Shown one piece after another: positions 1 through 12,800 of a DNA stretch of 64,000 nucleotides. Source of the DNA: Sphaerolaimus hirsutus. Lineage: Eukaryota > Nematoda > Chromadorea > Monhysterida > Sphaerolaimidae. The DNA is taken from contig OZ038459.1 in the NCBI GenBank assembly GCA_964036195.1, positions 25,107,206-25,171,205 on the forward strand. The letters are read 5' to 3'. Under the pieces are notes generated by a model, which ran no database searches, was not told the origin of the DNA, and saw only the letters and a program-made list of their open reading frames with translations. A program made the translations under genes and the position numbers. Within the stretch, counting starts at the first letter, position 1. Every line of letters starts with the position of its first letter.

Positions 1-1410
1 GACAAAAGTAATTTACTCACGTTTACTCATGAGTGGTGATGGAATGGCGCCATGGGGCTGGCGCCCTTCAATGGCGCCAAAACGCGCCAGCGCCATGGCG
101 CCATTGGCGCGCCCTTTTCTCTGGCGCCATCTGGCGCCTGGCGCTATTTTTTTGAATGGCGCCAAGCGCCATTTTCGCTGGCGCCAACTTGGCGCCCGGC
201 GCCATTGTTTTGGATGGCGCCAGAAATGGCGCCAAGATGTGGGGACGATAGATAATTTTTTGCACATTGAAGTGCGTCATCTGCTGAATGATATCATTCA
301 GTTTCTATTTAACACAGTCATCTTTGAAATATTTTACTAGTATTGCAAGTTTGTGCATTTGTCATACCACATTAACTGCAAATCTCCAAATATGTCTCCA
401 AACACTGGGCCCAATAGTATTAAGAAAATAAAATTGTACTGTATTTTCTAGATGTACCTTGGGGGGTTTATTTATATTTCACTAGCAAATTTTAAGGAGG
501 GTTAATTCAAGGGGGCTTATTCGGTGGAGGGTTTATTAATACATACATAAGTAATTTCGTGACATTCCACATACTCATACAGAGAAATTCAACAGTAACA
601 GAGATTTATAGGTGCCCATAGTTTATAATAAGGAGAGGTTAATATTATTCAAACTAGCTCACCCAGACCTGGGTGTATGTGTCTGTGTGGGGGGGGGGTA
701 ATTCGAGGAAATGCAGCAGTTGCATTAGGATGTGATGTGATGGTCTACATACTTATACATATCTTGTATTTACACACTTTATGCATCTCTGTTATTGTTT
801 TATTTTTTCACTCTGATTGTCTGAGTATGTTTACAAGCAATTAATAGATACTATAATGTTTTGGCATAATAATTGACCCCCTCAAATAAACCCCCCATGA
901 ATTAACCCCCCAAAATTTGCTGACAAAATAAAAAAATTCCTTGGGGGGTATTATATTAAAATATTACATTAAGATAAGAGGAGTTTTTGTGGCTTTATCA
1001 ATATTTTTTGGCTTTTTTGGCAATATCATCAAAGTGATAAATATAACACTTTTCTTTTCGATAATTGCTTTTATGATTTACATGCTGAAAAAGCGAATTT
1101 TACTCTTGGCGCCATTGTTTCTGGCGCCCTTTGGCGCCCGGCGCCATTATTTCAGATGGCGCCATGGCGCCATTGGCGCCTGGCGCTATTTTCTCTGGCG
1201 CCCTTTGGCGCCCGGCGCCAATTTTTTGAATGGCGCCGTGGCGCCATTGGCGCCTGGCGCCACTTTTCCTGGCGCTTTTCCATCACTTCTCATGAGTAAA
1301 AGTAAAAAAAAATATAATACTTTACGTTTTCTGTACTCACTGTGAGTAAAAAATAAATACTTTACATTTACGTTTACTTTCGGAAAAGTTCAGTATTTTT
1401 AACAACTCTG
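1..1410. mobile_element. CAGAGTTG-type element, left end outside window, host of a GGCGCC element
   Basis: The right arm TTTACATTTACGTTTACTTT ... TTTTTAACAACTCTG ends at 1410. Bases 1-33 carry the same arm text, TTTACTCACGTTTACTCATG. The host is split at 34-1288. Confidence 0.65.
34..1288. mobile_element. hAT-like element with GGCGCC arrays, TSD CTCATGAG
   Basis: Termini TGGTGATGG / CCATCACTT. Perfect duplications CTCATGAG at 26-33 and 1289-1296. Both arms (about 45-235 and 1108-1276) are dense GGCGCC and TGGCGCCA text. The middle holds a degenerate M1-type insert (about 450-955). Confidence 0.85.
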
Positions 1411-1550
1411 ATTATCATACCAGGAAATAACCAGGAAAAATACCAGGAAATATAAACCAGCAAAAATACCAGCAAATGTGCGATGAAAGGGGAGTATACA
1501 TAACGAGTTGTCATTTTAAAAAAACTTTACAGGATTCAGGAATACCCCCT

Positions 1551-1712
1551 GGTGCCACCACCAGAACCTATAAAATTGTCAATGTATGCGTAAAATGTAA
1601 AACGTATAAAAACTTGTTTGCCATTTTACAGGGCATTTAACATGATTTTTGACACTTTGCAAGACATTTGGCACTTCACAGGGCATTTTTTACAGGGTCT
1701 GGGATTGACACC
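1551..1712. repeat. R1 copy, degenerate
   Basis: Begins GGTGCCACCACCAGAACC and ends TTTACAGGGTCTGGGATTG. The interior has the family's GACACTTTGCAAGACATTTG motif. Confidence 0.7.
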
Positions 1713-1810
1713 GGATCACCCAAAAATATACTTAATGATTAATTCTAGATGGTGATATGTAGCAGCTCTGTTTTCTGTCTCGCAAAATGGGCGTGGGTGG
1801 AATCAAAGTA

Positions 1811-2056
1811 TACTCCAGTTACTTTACACCCTGCACGCGTGGTTCCCGCTGGAAGCGTGCCAACGGTTTTTTAACGCATGCGATTTTTTTAAAAAGTTGA
1901 AAAAAGTCATCGCTGTTATAACGCGATACGTCAACTCATTCACAACAATGATTTTCTTCATCTTTTACACAAAAATCGCATGCTTTATCATCATTGGCAC
2001 GCTTCCAACGCGAGACATAAATGAGTACGATGGCAGAGTATCATGTCCGCCGAGTA
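1811..2056. repeat. M2 element copy
   Basis: TACTCCAGTTACTTTACACC ... CCGCCGAGTA between TA dinucleotides. It includes GCGTGCCAA / TTGGCACGC inverted segments. Confidence 0.85.
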
Positions 2057-2250
2057 TAGTTATGGAAATGTGACGTCCTTCGAATAATATTTGATATACC
2101 GAGTAGAGAGCACGCTTGGCACAGAATTCTACCATAATTTAATGAAAAAAATCTTGTGATAAGTTTCGTACTTCATTATTCCATAGTAAAAAAAACGAAA
2201 AATTCTAATAAAAAACTATATATTTTGGTTCATTATTCAGCTGGATAATG

Positions 2251-2667
2251 CCGCGTTTACACGGATTTTTTTGTGACGACTCGACAAAATTAAAAAGTCC
2301 AATAAGTTGAGTAAAAAGATTCCATATTGATGAGAAGAAGTGGTCAACTAGACATTCTCCTTAGGCGAATATGCATGTCAAATTGCAGAATCGTGCTTGA
2401 AGTTCAGGTGTTATAGACGTTTGGAAACATTTTGCTGTTGTCGGAAGCTGTCGGGAGACATTCCGACAGCTTCCGACAACATCAAAATGTTTTCAAACGT
2501 CTCTAACGCTTGAGCTGCAAGCACGATTCCGCAATTTGACATGCATATTCACCTAGAGAGAATGTATAGTTGACCACTTTTTCTCATGAATATGGAATTT
2601 TTCTACTCAACTTATTGAACTTTTTAATGTTGTCGAGTTGTCACAAAAAATCCGTGTAAACGCGGCC
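2251..2667. repeat. Fold-back element CCGCGTTTACACGG, copy 1
   Basis: Both halves are inverted copies down to a central stem GTTGTCGGAAGCTGTCGG. It interrupts a CATTATTCAG...TATGGTA repeat. Confidence 0.85.
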
Positions 2668-2958
2668 TTATGGTAAATTTCCATGCAGAGTGATGCAGAT
2701 CACGATACCCGTAATTTTCGGGCCATTTCGAAGCCAGATAATCGCCCGCAGTTCCATCCAATATTATTAAATTATTCAAGCATTTCTTTTTCTACCCAAT
2801 TTTCTCATGGAAAACAAACTACGCAATTTTTATGCAACATTTAACTGAAGTCGAAAATTTATGAGCCAAACCATCGCACTTTATGCGCACTTAATATTTA
2901 AATCATAGCACTGCATTTGAGTGAGCCCCCACACGCTAGTTGACATGGACACCAAATG

Positions 2959-3588
2959 AAGGGTGTGCTTCTAAAAGTACCGATCTACAAATTTTTCAAA
3001 TTTGAGTTAGAACCATTTTTGGGGTCCCCATAAAAATGCGCTTCAAAAATATATATAATATGTGGGGGTGCGAAATTCAATTTTGAGATATGGGGGGTCG
3101 AAAAAAGCAAAAAATCGCAAAATACAGTTTTTGAAATTTTAAAAGTACCGATCTACAAGCTTTTTTCAAAATTGTTCTTTTAAATGTACCGATCTGCACA
3201 TTTTTTTTGTGCTTCTAAAAGTACCGATGTCAGATCGCTGTCCGGTTGCACAATAACTCATTTTGTGCTTTTTTATTATGGGTAAAAGTAACGATCTACA
3301 GCTTTCTGATTTTGTGCTTTAAAAAATACCGATCTACATGCTATTACAAATTTGTTCCTTTAAAATGTACTGTACTACAAAAATACAATTCACTAAATTT
3401 TATATAGCTAGTGTTATGTGTATAAACAATGATTATACCCATGCATGTGGACACCCAACAATATGGCCGAAATACCCATACCCAAAATTCCCATACCCAA
3501 TACCCATGTATGGGTATTGCATACGCCAAACTTTCAATCGCGATTATCTTAAAATCGATTTTTTGTAGATCGGTACTTTTAGACCCTT
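2959..3588. mobile_element. AAGGGTG element with AAAAGTACCGATCTAC motifs, copy 1
   Basis: AAGGGTGTGCTTCTAAAAGT ... ACTTTTAGACCCTT. Flanked by CAAATG at 2953-2958 and 3589-3594. AAAGTACCGATCTAC recurs many times. It is inserted in an AGTTGACA fold-back whose empty counterpart is at 38292-38452. Confidence 0.88.
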
Positions 3589-3787
3589 CAAATGTCAACT
3601 GGTGCCGATCCCGATTCAAAGCTTGCTGACGAGCCGATGAATGACGTTCAAACGCAAGCTTTGAATTGGGAACGGAACCAGTTGACAGTTGCTGTCGATG
3701 TCAACTAGCGTGTGTCAACTATTTGCGCGGCAAGAACACTCACACAACAAAAACCCACTCAAAGTTGCACCAAACCCAAAATCGCAC

Positions 3788-3892
3788 CTGCATAACTCCG
3801 TAGGCAGTAGCTAGTGCCCTGTCAGGAACCACGAAAGCTACCGAGGGCCATAGTGCTGAGGCTAACAGTGAGTAGCCGAGGCCCATCGTCAC
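3788..3892 (-). CDS. MFSD1: MFSD1 exon 11 (last exon seen)
   Basis: 35 codons, VTMGLGYSLLASALWPSVAF then VVPDRALATAYGVMQ. It is nearly identical to the family block GLSYSLLACALWPMVAFVVP...TAYGFMQ. Acceptor ATCGCAG, donor CAG|GTGCGA, phase 0. The downstream exon(s) for the final TM helices are not in the window. Confidence 0.93.
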
Positions 3893-6800
3893 CTGCGATT
3901 GAGAGTGACCCGTTGGTTTCTGGGGGCAGTCCCAGACCCTGTAAAAAGCCCTGTAAAATGGCAAATGTCATGCAAAGTGTCAAAAGTCATGCAAAATGCC
4001 CTGCGAAATGGCAACTCGGTTGTCATTTTGCACGACATTTTCCATGACTTTTGACACTTTGCTTGACATTTGACATTTTACAGGGTCTGGGACTGGCACC
4101 TGGAAGTCGATAAGTCAGAAATTGTGTAAATCCAGAATAAGCATCGCAAATTTTTTCACACCTTCAAAGTCACTTCCCCTGAACACTTTTGGAGCAATTA
4201 GCAACAATTTTCAAAATATCTTCAGCAATAAGTTTATAACTACATGATGTTTTTATGCAGCTAAGTCGAAAAAGCTACACTCGGCAGATCACAAAGTATG
4301 ATGAATTTGATGAATAAAATATTGTGCCTACACACACTAGTTTTCACCGTGACTTCGGGTGAAAACTGATATTTTTTAAAATGCAATGTAATGAACACCG
4401 TTTAATTATATAATTTAAATTAAATTTGAATTTAAATAAATTAAAGTTAAAATTTGCGAATTTGAAAACTAAAACACCTACAGCATAAAAAAGAGTAGGC
4501 TGAATGTGGCCATGTGGCCATTTCAGTTTTCACACGTGTCACGGTGAAAACTAGTGTGTGTAGGGCCATTGTGATAAATTTCTTAACTAATCTTTCCATA
4601 GTGAAAACGAAATATTTTGACGAAAAAACGGTGTAATTTTCAGTTCATTATTCAGATGGGTTATGGTAGTTTCCATGCGTTGTGATGTCCGCCGAGTATG
4701 CTAAATGTCATTTCCGTTGGATGGTCACTTTTACACCCCCACAACTAAAAAGCACACTAATCCCAGAAATTTTGTCAAATAACCCCCCCCCCCCCAAAGC
4801 CAACCATAGGCACTACGGGATGTACAAAAGTAAAGCCGAGCATAACATGTGCAGCTGCAGTCAGAACCACAGAAACGAGCATCCACTGAGCATTCCAGCC
4901 GGTGAAATCGACCAGGGAGCACTCCCAGACCCTGTAAAATGCCCTGTAAAATGTCAAATGTCATGCAAAGTGTCAAAAGTCATGCAAAATGCCCTGTAAA
5001 ATGTCAAATGTCATGCAAAGTGTCAAAAGTCATGGAAAATGCCCTGCAAGGTACCAACTCGGTTCCCATTTTGCAGGGCATTTTCCAGACCTTTGACACT
5101 TTGCATGACATTTGACATTTTACAGGGCTTTTTACAGGGTCTGGGAGTGGCACCAGGGCGCCCAGGGGGGCGCAGGCGACCATGCTCACGAAGTAGACCA
5201 GGCTGTTGACCACCTCCGACCAGGGGTAGGGCGACAGGCCGTACTTGGTCTCGAAGAACATCCTGGGCGGGGGGGGGGGTTGAGTTTGTGACTGCGCAGT
5301 AGCGTTGGGAACCCGATCCGACCCTAACCGAGAACCGAGCTCTATTTTGGAACCGAGAACCGGGACCGAGCTTGAGAACCAAACCGAACCGAGAACCAGA
5401 ACCAGAACTTTTCAGGAACCGAGAGAGAACCGATACCCAAACGGAAATCTTTTGGAACCGAGAACCGGAACCGGACCTTTTTTTAATTCCCAACCCTACT
5501 GCGCACACTGGTTGACGATTGATAATTCGAAAAATGATAAATCTGGCATGAATGCTACACGCATTTAGTTCACCATTTTGAGTAATCTCTAATCCAATTT
5601 TATGAATTTAAAACAAATTTGTCACCTTGAAATTTTCGGTTGTCAACTATATGTTGTGTATAATATCCGTATTTATCGAGTAAACGTAAATACGTTTTAA
5701 CAAGTATGCAGAAAACTGACAATCCAAAACCGATGAACGGGAAAATGGCAGCATAATAGCAAACGCATACACCGCAAAGTATCCAGAAAGCCAGTGGAAA
5801 CTCTCTGATATCACTCAACTTGATTGTTTCCTCTGATGCTGGAACAACAGACCAGGATTTCTAAGATTAATTACCAGGTTGAACGGAGATTATCAAAACA
5901 CGGATTATCTACTACTTTGTATGCTTACACCGCGAAATCCAAAAACCCATTCTATTTTTGAATAACACGTTTGATATCTCGCCATAAAACGAAAATAACC
6001 ATACTAGTTACCGTATTTTCTTGAATATTTCCCCTGGGGGATTATTATTTCGTCAGACATTTTTGAGGGGGGAACGATTCGAGGGGGGGGGGGAATTATT
6101 CAAGTGGAGGAATTATTATTTCGTCAAAATTTTCAAGCCTGTTTCTATCAACTCATTTCTAGAAATATGGTTTATAAATACAATAACATGCCATTTTTGT
6201 TAAAATTAGGTAAAACATATTAATGAAATCTTTAAAGGGGGGGTTATTCAAGGGGGAATTATTATTTCCTCACTCGTCTTACAGGGGGGATTATTCGAGG
6301 GGGGGAATTATTCAAGGGGGGAACTATTCAAGCAAATACGGTAAATCATAAATGCCCTCGCTGACAAAAATGTAATTAATGCCATAGTTAACTAGCTATC
6401 TTGTGAAAAGTTTGTGTCCAGTGCACAATTAGACACCCAACATGTTGAATCAGCCTGGACATTTTGCTGTGCCCCCTCAACCAATGGATCAGTTTCATTC
6501 ACATTGCTGTCACTGTCATTTGTTACTGTCGATGTGACCGATGTTGTAGTTGGTGGATTAATCGACTGAAAAGTGTCGTTGTGATGGTTTTGTGGTTTTT
6601 AGTGGTGAATGTTTTTTAACTGGAGGGAAAGTGATAATTTAAAGTGACACGAAAAGTTGCATCGAGGCAAGTTATCGATCACTCCACAGGATCGATTGAC
6701 CACTTTTTGGATCTTTTTTTTACAAGACCAAGACAAAGTATCTACAAAATCTAAATACGATAGTCAACCTGAATGCACAGCCTAAATTTATATTTTTCCT

Positions 6801-9800
6801 CATCACAATTAAGGTGTCAAAAAAAATTTTTTACGGAAAACGGAAACGAAAATTTTTTTCAGCAGCTGAAAAACGGAACGGAAAACGGAAAAAAAATTGC
6901 ACTTGGCGGAAAACGGAAAAAAAATTTCAGCGGCCGGAAAACGGAAAAAGAGGCCAGAAAAACGGAAACGGAAAAAACGGATTTGCACGGAAATGGAAAA
7001 ACTTGCTGAAATTTTGCCGGAAAACAGATAAAATTTGCTGAAATTTTTCTGGAAGTGGAAATAATTTGCAGTAATTTTGCTGGAAACAGAAATTTTTTTA
7101 CATCATTGACAATCTGCATGAATTTTTACCAGTTTGGCTGATCAGAAAACAAAAAGTTGAGCCAGAAAAATGTAAAATGAGGCGGAAAAATGGAAAATTG
7201 AGGCGGAAAATGGAAGAAAAAAAAGGCGGAAAAACTGGAATTTGAGGCGGAAAATGGAAAAAAAGGCGGTAAAACTGAAAATTTAGCTGGAAAACGGAAA
7301 ATGAGCCGGAAAAACGGAAACGGAAAAAAAGTTGCCTGAAAACGGAATGGAAAACGGAAAAAAAAATTCAACAGCCGGAAACGGAACGGAAAACGAAAAA
7401 AATTTGCCTGCGGAAAATGGAAACATAACACGGAAAACTGAAATTTGACACCCTAATCACAGTACATTTTGATCCTATTTTAGGAGAAATCGGTGCATAA
7501 TCTAATACAGGACTTTTTCATAGAAATCCGGTACCAGTGATTGTATTTGTACTGATCGGACTGAACGCTATACAAAGAGTGTTACCGTATCTCAATGAAT
7601 AAGGGCCCAAAAATATGAACGATTGTGCACCGAATACACCCACATCGGTGAGCAATGTTTCGTAATTTTACAAAAATTGCGGTTTTTTGTTCGATCAGAT
7701 ATGGTAGATTTAATTGTAAGGCAAGACGCCAGTGAACTATAGTTATAGTGTGAAACCCGAAACAATGACAATGTATAGGTAGAATGTGAAATAAACACCT
7801 TCCCGGTCACGTCCGGCAGCCATTTTTTGATTTTACTTCTTATATCCTATCCCCAGTTCTAGGGCGCCCCAGAGGCTGAAACTTGGGGAAGATATTGGCA
7901 CAACCCCCCCTCTACTTCGCATGAATTGGGGGGTCGCGGCAACCCCTCTCAGGGTGGGTCGCCTTAAGTGCAATTTTTTTTTGGCTTTTTTGGTGTCCCA
8001 CAGCAGGTTCGGCACCCGCTGATTTCTGAGCTGTGGGAGGGGTATAAATCTAAAATTTTGGGGATGTGTTACCAACACCCCTTCCCTACTATACACTATT
8101 CAATAATGTGAGATTAATGTGTCTTTTTTTTAAATTCTCTTATTCTCTAAAAAACACCACTCCCCGATAGATAGATGACAAAGTATTCACTTTTTGGAAC
8201 TTTTTTATTAGACACTTGAAGAGCTGGTTTACGATACTTTAAAGGGAAGGTTTCGATGTTTAAATTTATGTAAAGAACCATACCTCTAAAATGCCTGCAT
8301 TGCAAAATTTAATTAGAGTTAATTTTATGACATCATAATGACATCATTGCAGGAACAAAAATGAACAAAATTTACACTTTGAAATTCCCCCCAAGTAAAT
8401 TTTGCAATGCATGCATTTTAGAGGTATGGTTCTTTACATAACTTTAAACATCAGACTGTTCCCTTTAAAGTATTGTAAACGGCGCATGCCTATTCCGCAT
8501 TTTGGCCTATTCCGCATTTTGGCTCATCCCGCACATTTAGCTGCCCATCCCGCATTTTGGCCTATCCCGCATCTTGCCGGTGTAATGTGCGAGATAGGCA
8601 GTGTGCGTGATGGGTTTGTGTGTGGGATAGGCCAAAGTGTGGAATAGAGCGCCGTCCTTTTGGAATGGAACTCCCCATCTGCGTCGCACGTGCAAATCAC
8701 ACGCAACGCATGTCAATTGCTCCCCCATACTTAATTGCGTGTTGCGCAATTAAGTNNNNNNNNNNNNNNNNNNNNNNNNNNNNNNNNNNNNNNNNNNNNN
8801 NNNNNNNNNNNNNNNNNNNNNNNNNNNNNNNNNNNNNNNNNNNNNNNNNNNNNNNNNNNNNNNNNNNNNNNNNNNNNNNNNNNNNNNNNNNNNNNNNNNN
8901 NNNNNNNNNNNNNNNNNNNNNNNNNNNNNNNNNNNNNNNNNNNNNNNNNNNNNNNCATTTTAGCCTATTCCGCATTTTGGCCTATCCCGCACACAAACCC
9001 ATCACGCACACTGCCTATCTCGCACATTACACCGGCAAGATGCGGGATAGGCCAAAATGCGGGATGGGCAGCTAAATGTGTGGGATGAGCCAAAATGCGG
9101 AATAGGCCAAAATGCGGAATAGGCCAAAATGCGGAATGAGCACCGTCTTGTAAACCAGCTCTTCAAGTGTCTAATAAAAAAAGTTCCAAAAAGTGAATTT
9201 TTTGTCATCCATCTATTGGAGAGTGGTGTTTTTTAGAGAATAAGCGAATTTTTGAGTTATTTTTCACTTTAATTACAGATTATCGAATAGTGTATAGTAT
9301 GGGAGTGGCGTTGGCAACACATCCCCAAAATTTTAGATTTATACCCCTCCCACAGCTCAGAAATCAGCGGGTGCCGGACCTGCTGTGGGACACCAAAAAA
9401 AATTTGCACTGAGGGCGACCCACCCTGAGAGGGGTTGCCGCGACCCCCCCCCCCATTCATGCGAAGTAGAGGGGGGTTGCGCCAATATCGCCCCAAGTTT
9501 CAGCCTCTGGGGCGCCCTAGAACTGGGGATAGGATGTAAGAAGTAAAACCAAAAATGGCTGCTGGGCGTGACCGGGAAGGTGTTTATCATGAGCCCAGCA
9601 GGGGGCACTCCCAGGCCCTGTAAAAAGCCATGTAAAATGTAAAATGTCATGCAAAGTGTCAAAGGTCATTGAAAATGCCAAAACAGAAAACCATATACAG
9701 GTAAATCAACCAAGTTGCCATTCTGCAAGGCATTTTCCATGACTTTAGACACTTTGCATGACATTTGACATTTTACAGAGCTCTTTACAGGGTCTGGGAG

Positions 9801-12800
9801 TGGTGGCACCAGATACTGGAAACGGTGATGTACTCAAGCCGAGCATAAGAAATAACACAGACGTGTATGGGTGGGCGGAGTCTAGCTTCCCGCAACTTGT
9901 CCATTTTGGCGAGGATGAATCCAGCAACCATGGAAACCACCGTCGACAGCCCACCTGCAACAAATCTTGTACAGTTTATGCAGATATTTATTATTTTTTA
10001 CTGGCGGGTAGAGTGTGAAAAATAGTGTTACGAAAAAGGGGAGAGAAAAAATCCTGTTGACAACTGATAGCTCGACAGATCGAGAAAAAAACACGAAAAA
10101 ATTTAATCCTTGGAAAACAGAAATTTTATACAATATCACGCATTTCACTTAATATTCCAAGAACTACTAATATATTTACTCAAAATTTAACCCCCCCCTC
10201 CCCCCAGTCAAAAAAGTCTAAAAATAACTGGGGACTTATTGGAGGAACTTATACTTGAGAATGTTCTTATAAAAACGGAACACCGTCAGTAGGGTTCAAA
10301 CAGGATCCCGGAAAATTAGGAGATTCAGCGATCCCGATCCCGGACCCCAAATCCCGATCCTCAATCAATTCGAAATCTCAATCCCGATCCCGATCCCGAG
10401 AAAATTTCCCCAATCCCGATCCCGGAAAGCCAATCCCGTTTGAACCCAAACCGCCAGCGACCTAGCATGAGCGTGTAGCCGAGCACGCTGTAGCCGCGCG
10501 CGTTGGGCATCAGCTTGGACACGGCGCCGTACAGAGGCTTCATTACGTACATGTTCACTGTGGCCCCCTGCGTGTTGGTGATTGGTTTATTTTGTATGGG
10601 AGAATATTTGATATTTTATGAAAAGAATATTTTTCACGGCATTTTACTTTCAACGTGAAATTACTTGACCACATTTTATCCGAGATCTAAGTGGTGATCA
10701 AAAAGCGCCACAAAAATAGCGCCCGGCGCCAAAAGGCGGGAGAAAAAATGGCGCAAAGCGCCAACGGCGCCATGTCGCAATTCCATCACCACGATCTAAC
10801 GGGCCAGGCCTCCTACGCACAAACGCCCGGCGCGCACAAACGCCCGGCACGCACAAAATTGAGCCCGCCACGCACAAATGCCCGGTACGCACAAATCTGA
10901 TGCTCTGTGCATACCGGGCATTTGTGCGTACCGGTTGGGTTTGGACGATATATCGTATCGAATATCGGATATCGACCATTTTTCATATCGAATATCGATA
11001 TCGAAAATTTTAAAAATATATCGAATATCGACCATTTTTTCGATATTCTTACAGTCATTTTGACATATTTGTGATCCCCCAAAAATGGCTGAAGCCAACA
11101 AAAATTGGACGCTGCAGCAAAACATGTGTATGCTTTTGAATGCACAAAGTAATATATCAGATAAATACCATACCATTATCAAAAGTAGGATATCATTTCA
11201 CTGGTAATGTATACACATCCTAACAAAATGTAGGCTACTAACACAGCAAACTGCAGCATGAGGAAGCAATTTCATCAAACCTTTGCATGGCGGTGTGGCT
11301 AAAATTTTTCGGCTGTTTTTTATTATTAATGACAACCTTTCAAACTTATAAGCCGCGGCACGCACACAGCTACAGTTTTGTGCATACCGGGCGTTTGTGC
11401 GTACCGGACTTTCATTTTGTGCGTGCCAGGCGTTTGTGCGCGCCGGGCGTTTGTGCGTACAGGTGCGGAGCCGATCTAACATGACACTAAACATGCCCCA
11501 ATTGGAATAGAACTAACCAGTCTAGCAAAGCTGAGCTGTATACCAAATGCAGTAGATAATTCCTTTCCGCGGAACCAGCGAACAGTGTAGCTATTTTGGC
11601 ATACTGCCAAATTTTCACCGCCCAAACTGAAATGGACACAGAACCATCAAACTTTGCATATCAGACGATGCACAAAAAAAAAACAATAAAATTCAACGCA
11701 CGCAAATACGAGACGCCCAATCAGCATTAGCATGAAGGAATCGAGCAGTGCGCCGCCCGAAAAAATAAACTGCAATGTTTTATCTGATTTTTTACTAATT
11801 GAATCGTGTGTGTGAGAATTTAACTGGGGATCTTCTCGAAAATTTGAGAACCTCAAAAAATTGATTTTTTGCTGGTAGTGGTTTAAAACAAATCTCCTCT
11901 GATCGACAATAGTGATGGAAAGCGCCAGGCAAATGGTGCCAAACGCCAAGGGCGCCATTGGCTCATTGGATAAAATGCGGCCGGGTGCCAGATACAAACG
12001 GCGCCAGACACAACTGGCGCGGTGAATACAAATATAGGGTGGCCCACGTCAGGCACACGGTTTCAATTGGCTCCCAACACGTCAATTTTGAATGAAAACT
12101 GCTCAAATTTGGTATGGGGGTAGATAAATGTACCCCATTTGTTGTGTTAAGTGCACGGTTCCACATCACAAAAATTCATGTCGGAACGTGAAGCAAAGTT
12201 TTATACGTGTTTGAGCGTGGCGCATTCAGGCAATCGCCCACCAAAGCACCAATTATTCATAAAAATAGCCCAAATTTGGCATGACAGTAGATAAATGTAC
12301 CCTATTTAGTATGTTAAGCACACACATAAATATCACTGAATTTCCACATTTATCACATCGTATGCAAAACAATGTCACTCCACAGGACCATCTACAATGG
12401 GACACATTCAAAAACGTAAATATGAAACTCTTTCACGTTCTGACACGAAATCTTGCGATATGAAACCGTGCACTTAACACAACAAATGGGGTACATTTAT
12501 TTACCCCCATACCAAATTCGAGCGGTTTTCATTCAAATTTGATGTGTTGGGGGCCAATCAAAACCGTGCGCCTGACGTGGGCCACCCGGTACACAACAAT
12601 GGCGCCGTTCTGCAACTACTGAAGTAAGTGTACAAAAACGTCACCTTCTTCGTGAATTCGTTGAATATGTTGCACACATGGCTTGACAAAATCATTTTGG
12701 ATTTTTTTATAATAAAAAATAGATAAAAATCTTTTTTTATGACGCAACTGTTATTAGAATGCGAAAACCCAAATTTTGAGTAAACAAGGTATCTTACAAA

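Noticed and set aside
50-240. Regularly spaced GGCGCC repeats as a CRISPR-like array
   Set aside because: Units are degenerate, spacers are not of constant size, and the array is an arm of a hAT-like element in a eukaryotic genome.
5101-5133. TTTACAG inside the R1 element as intron acceptor or coding sequence
   Set aside because: On the sense strand, splicing there shifts the frame. Only GGGAG keeps the MFSD1 reading frame.
5023-5508. 161-codon minus-strand open frame
   Set aside because: It runs through GAACCGAGAACC array, element ends and exon 9 in the wrong frame. Periodic repeats create open frames.
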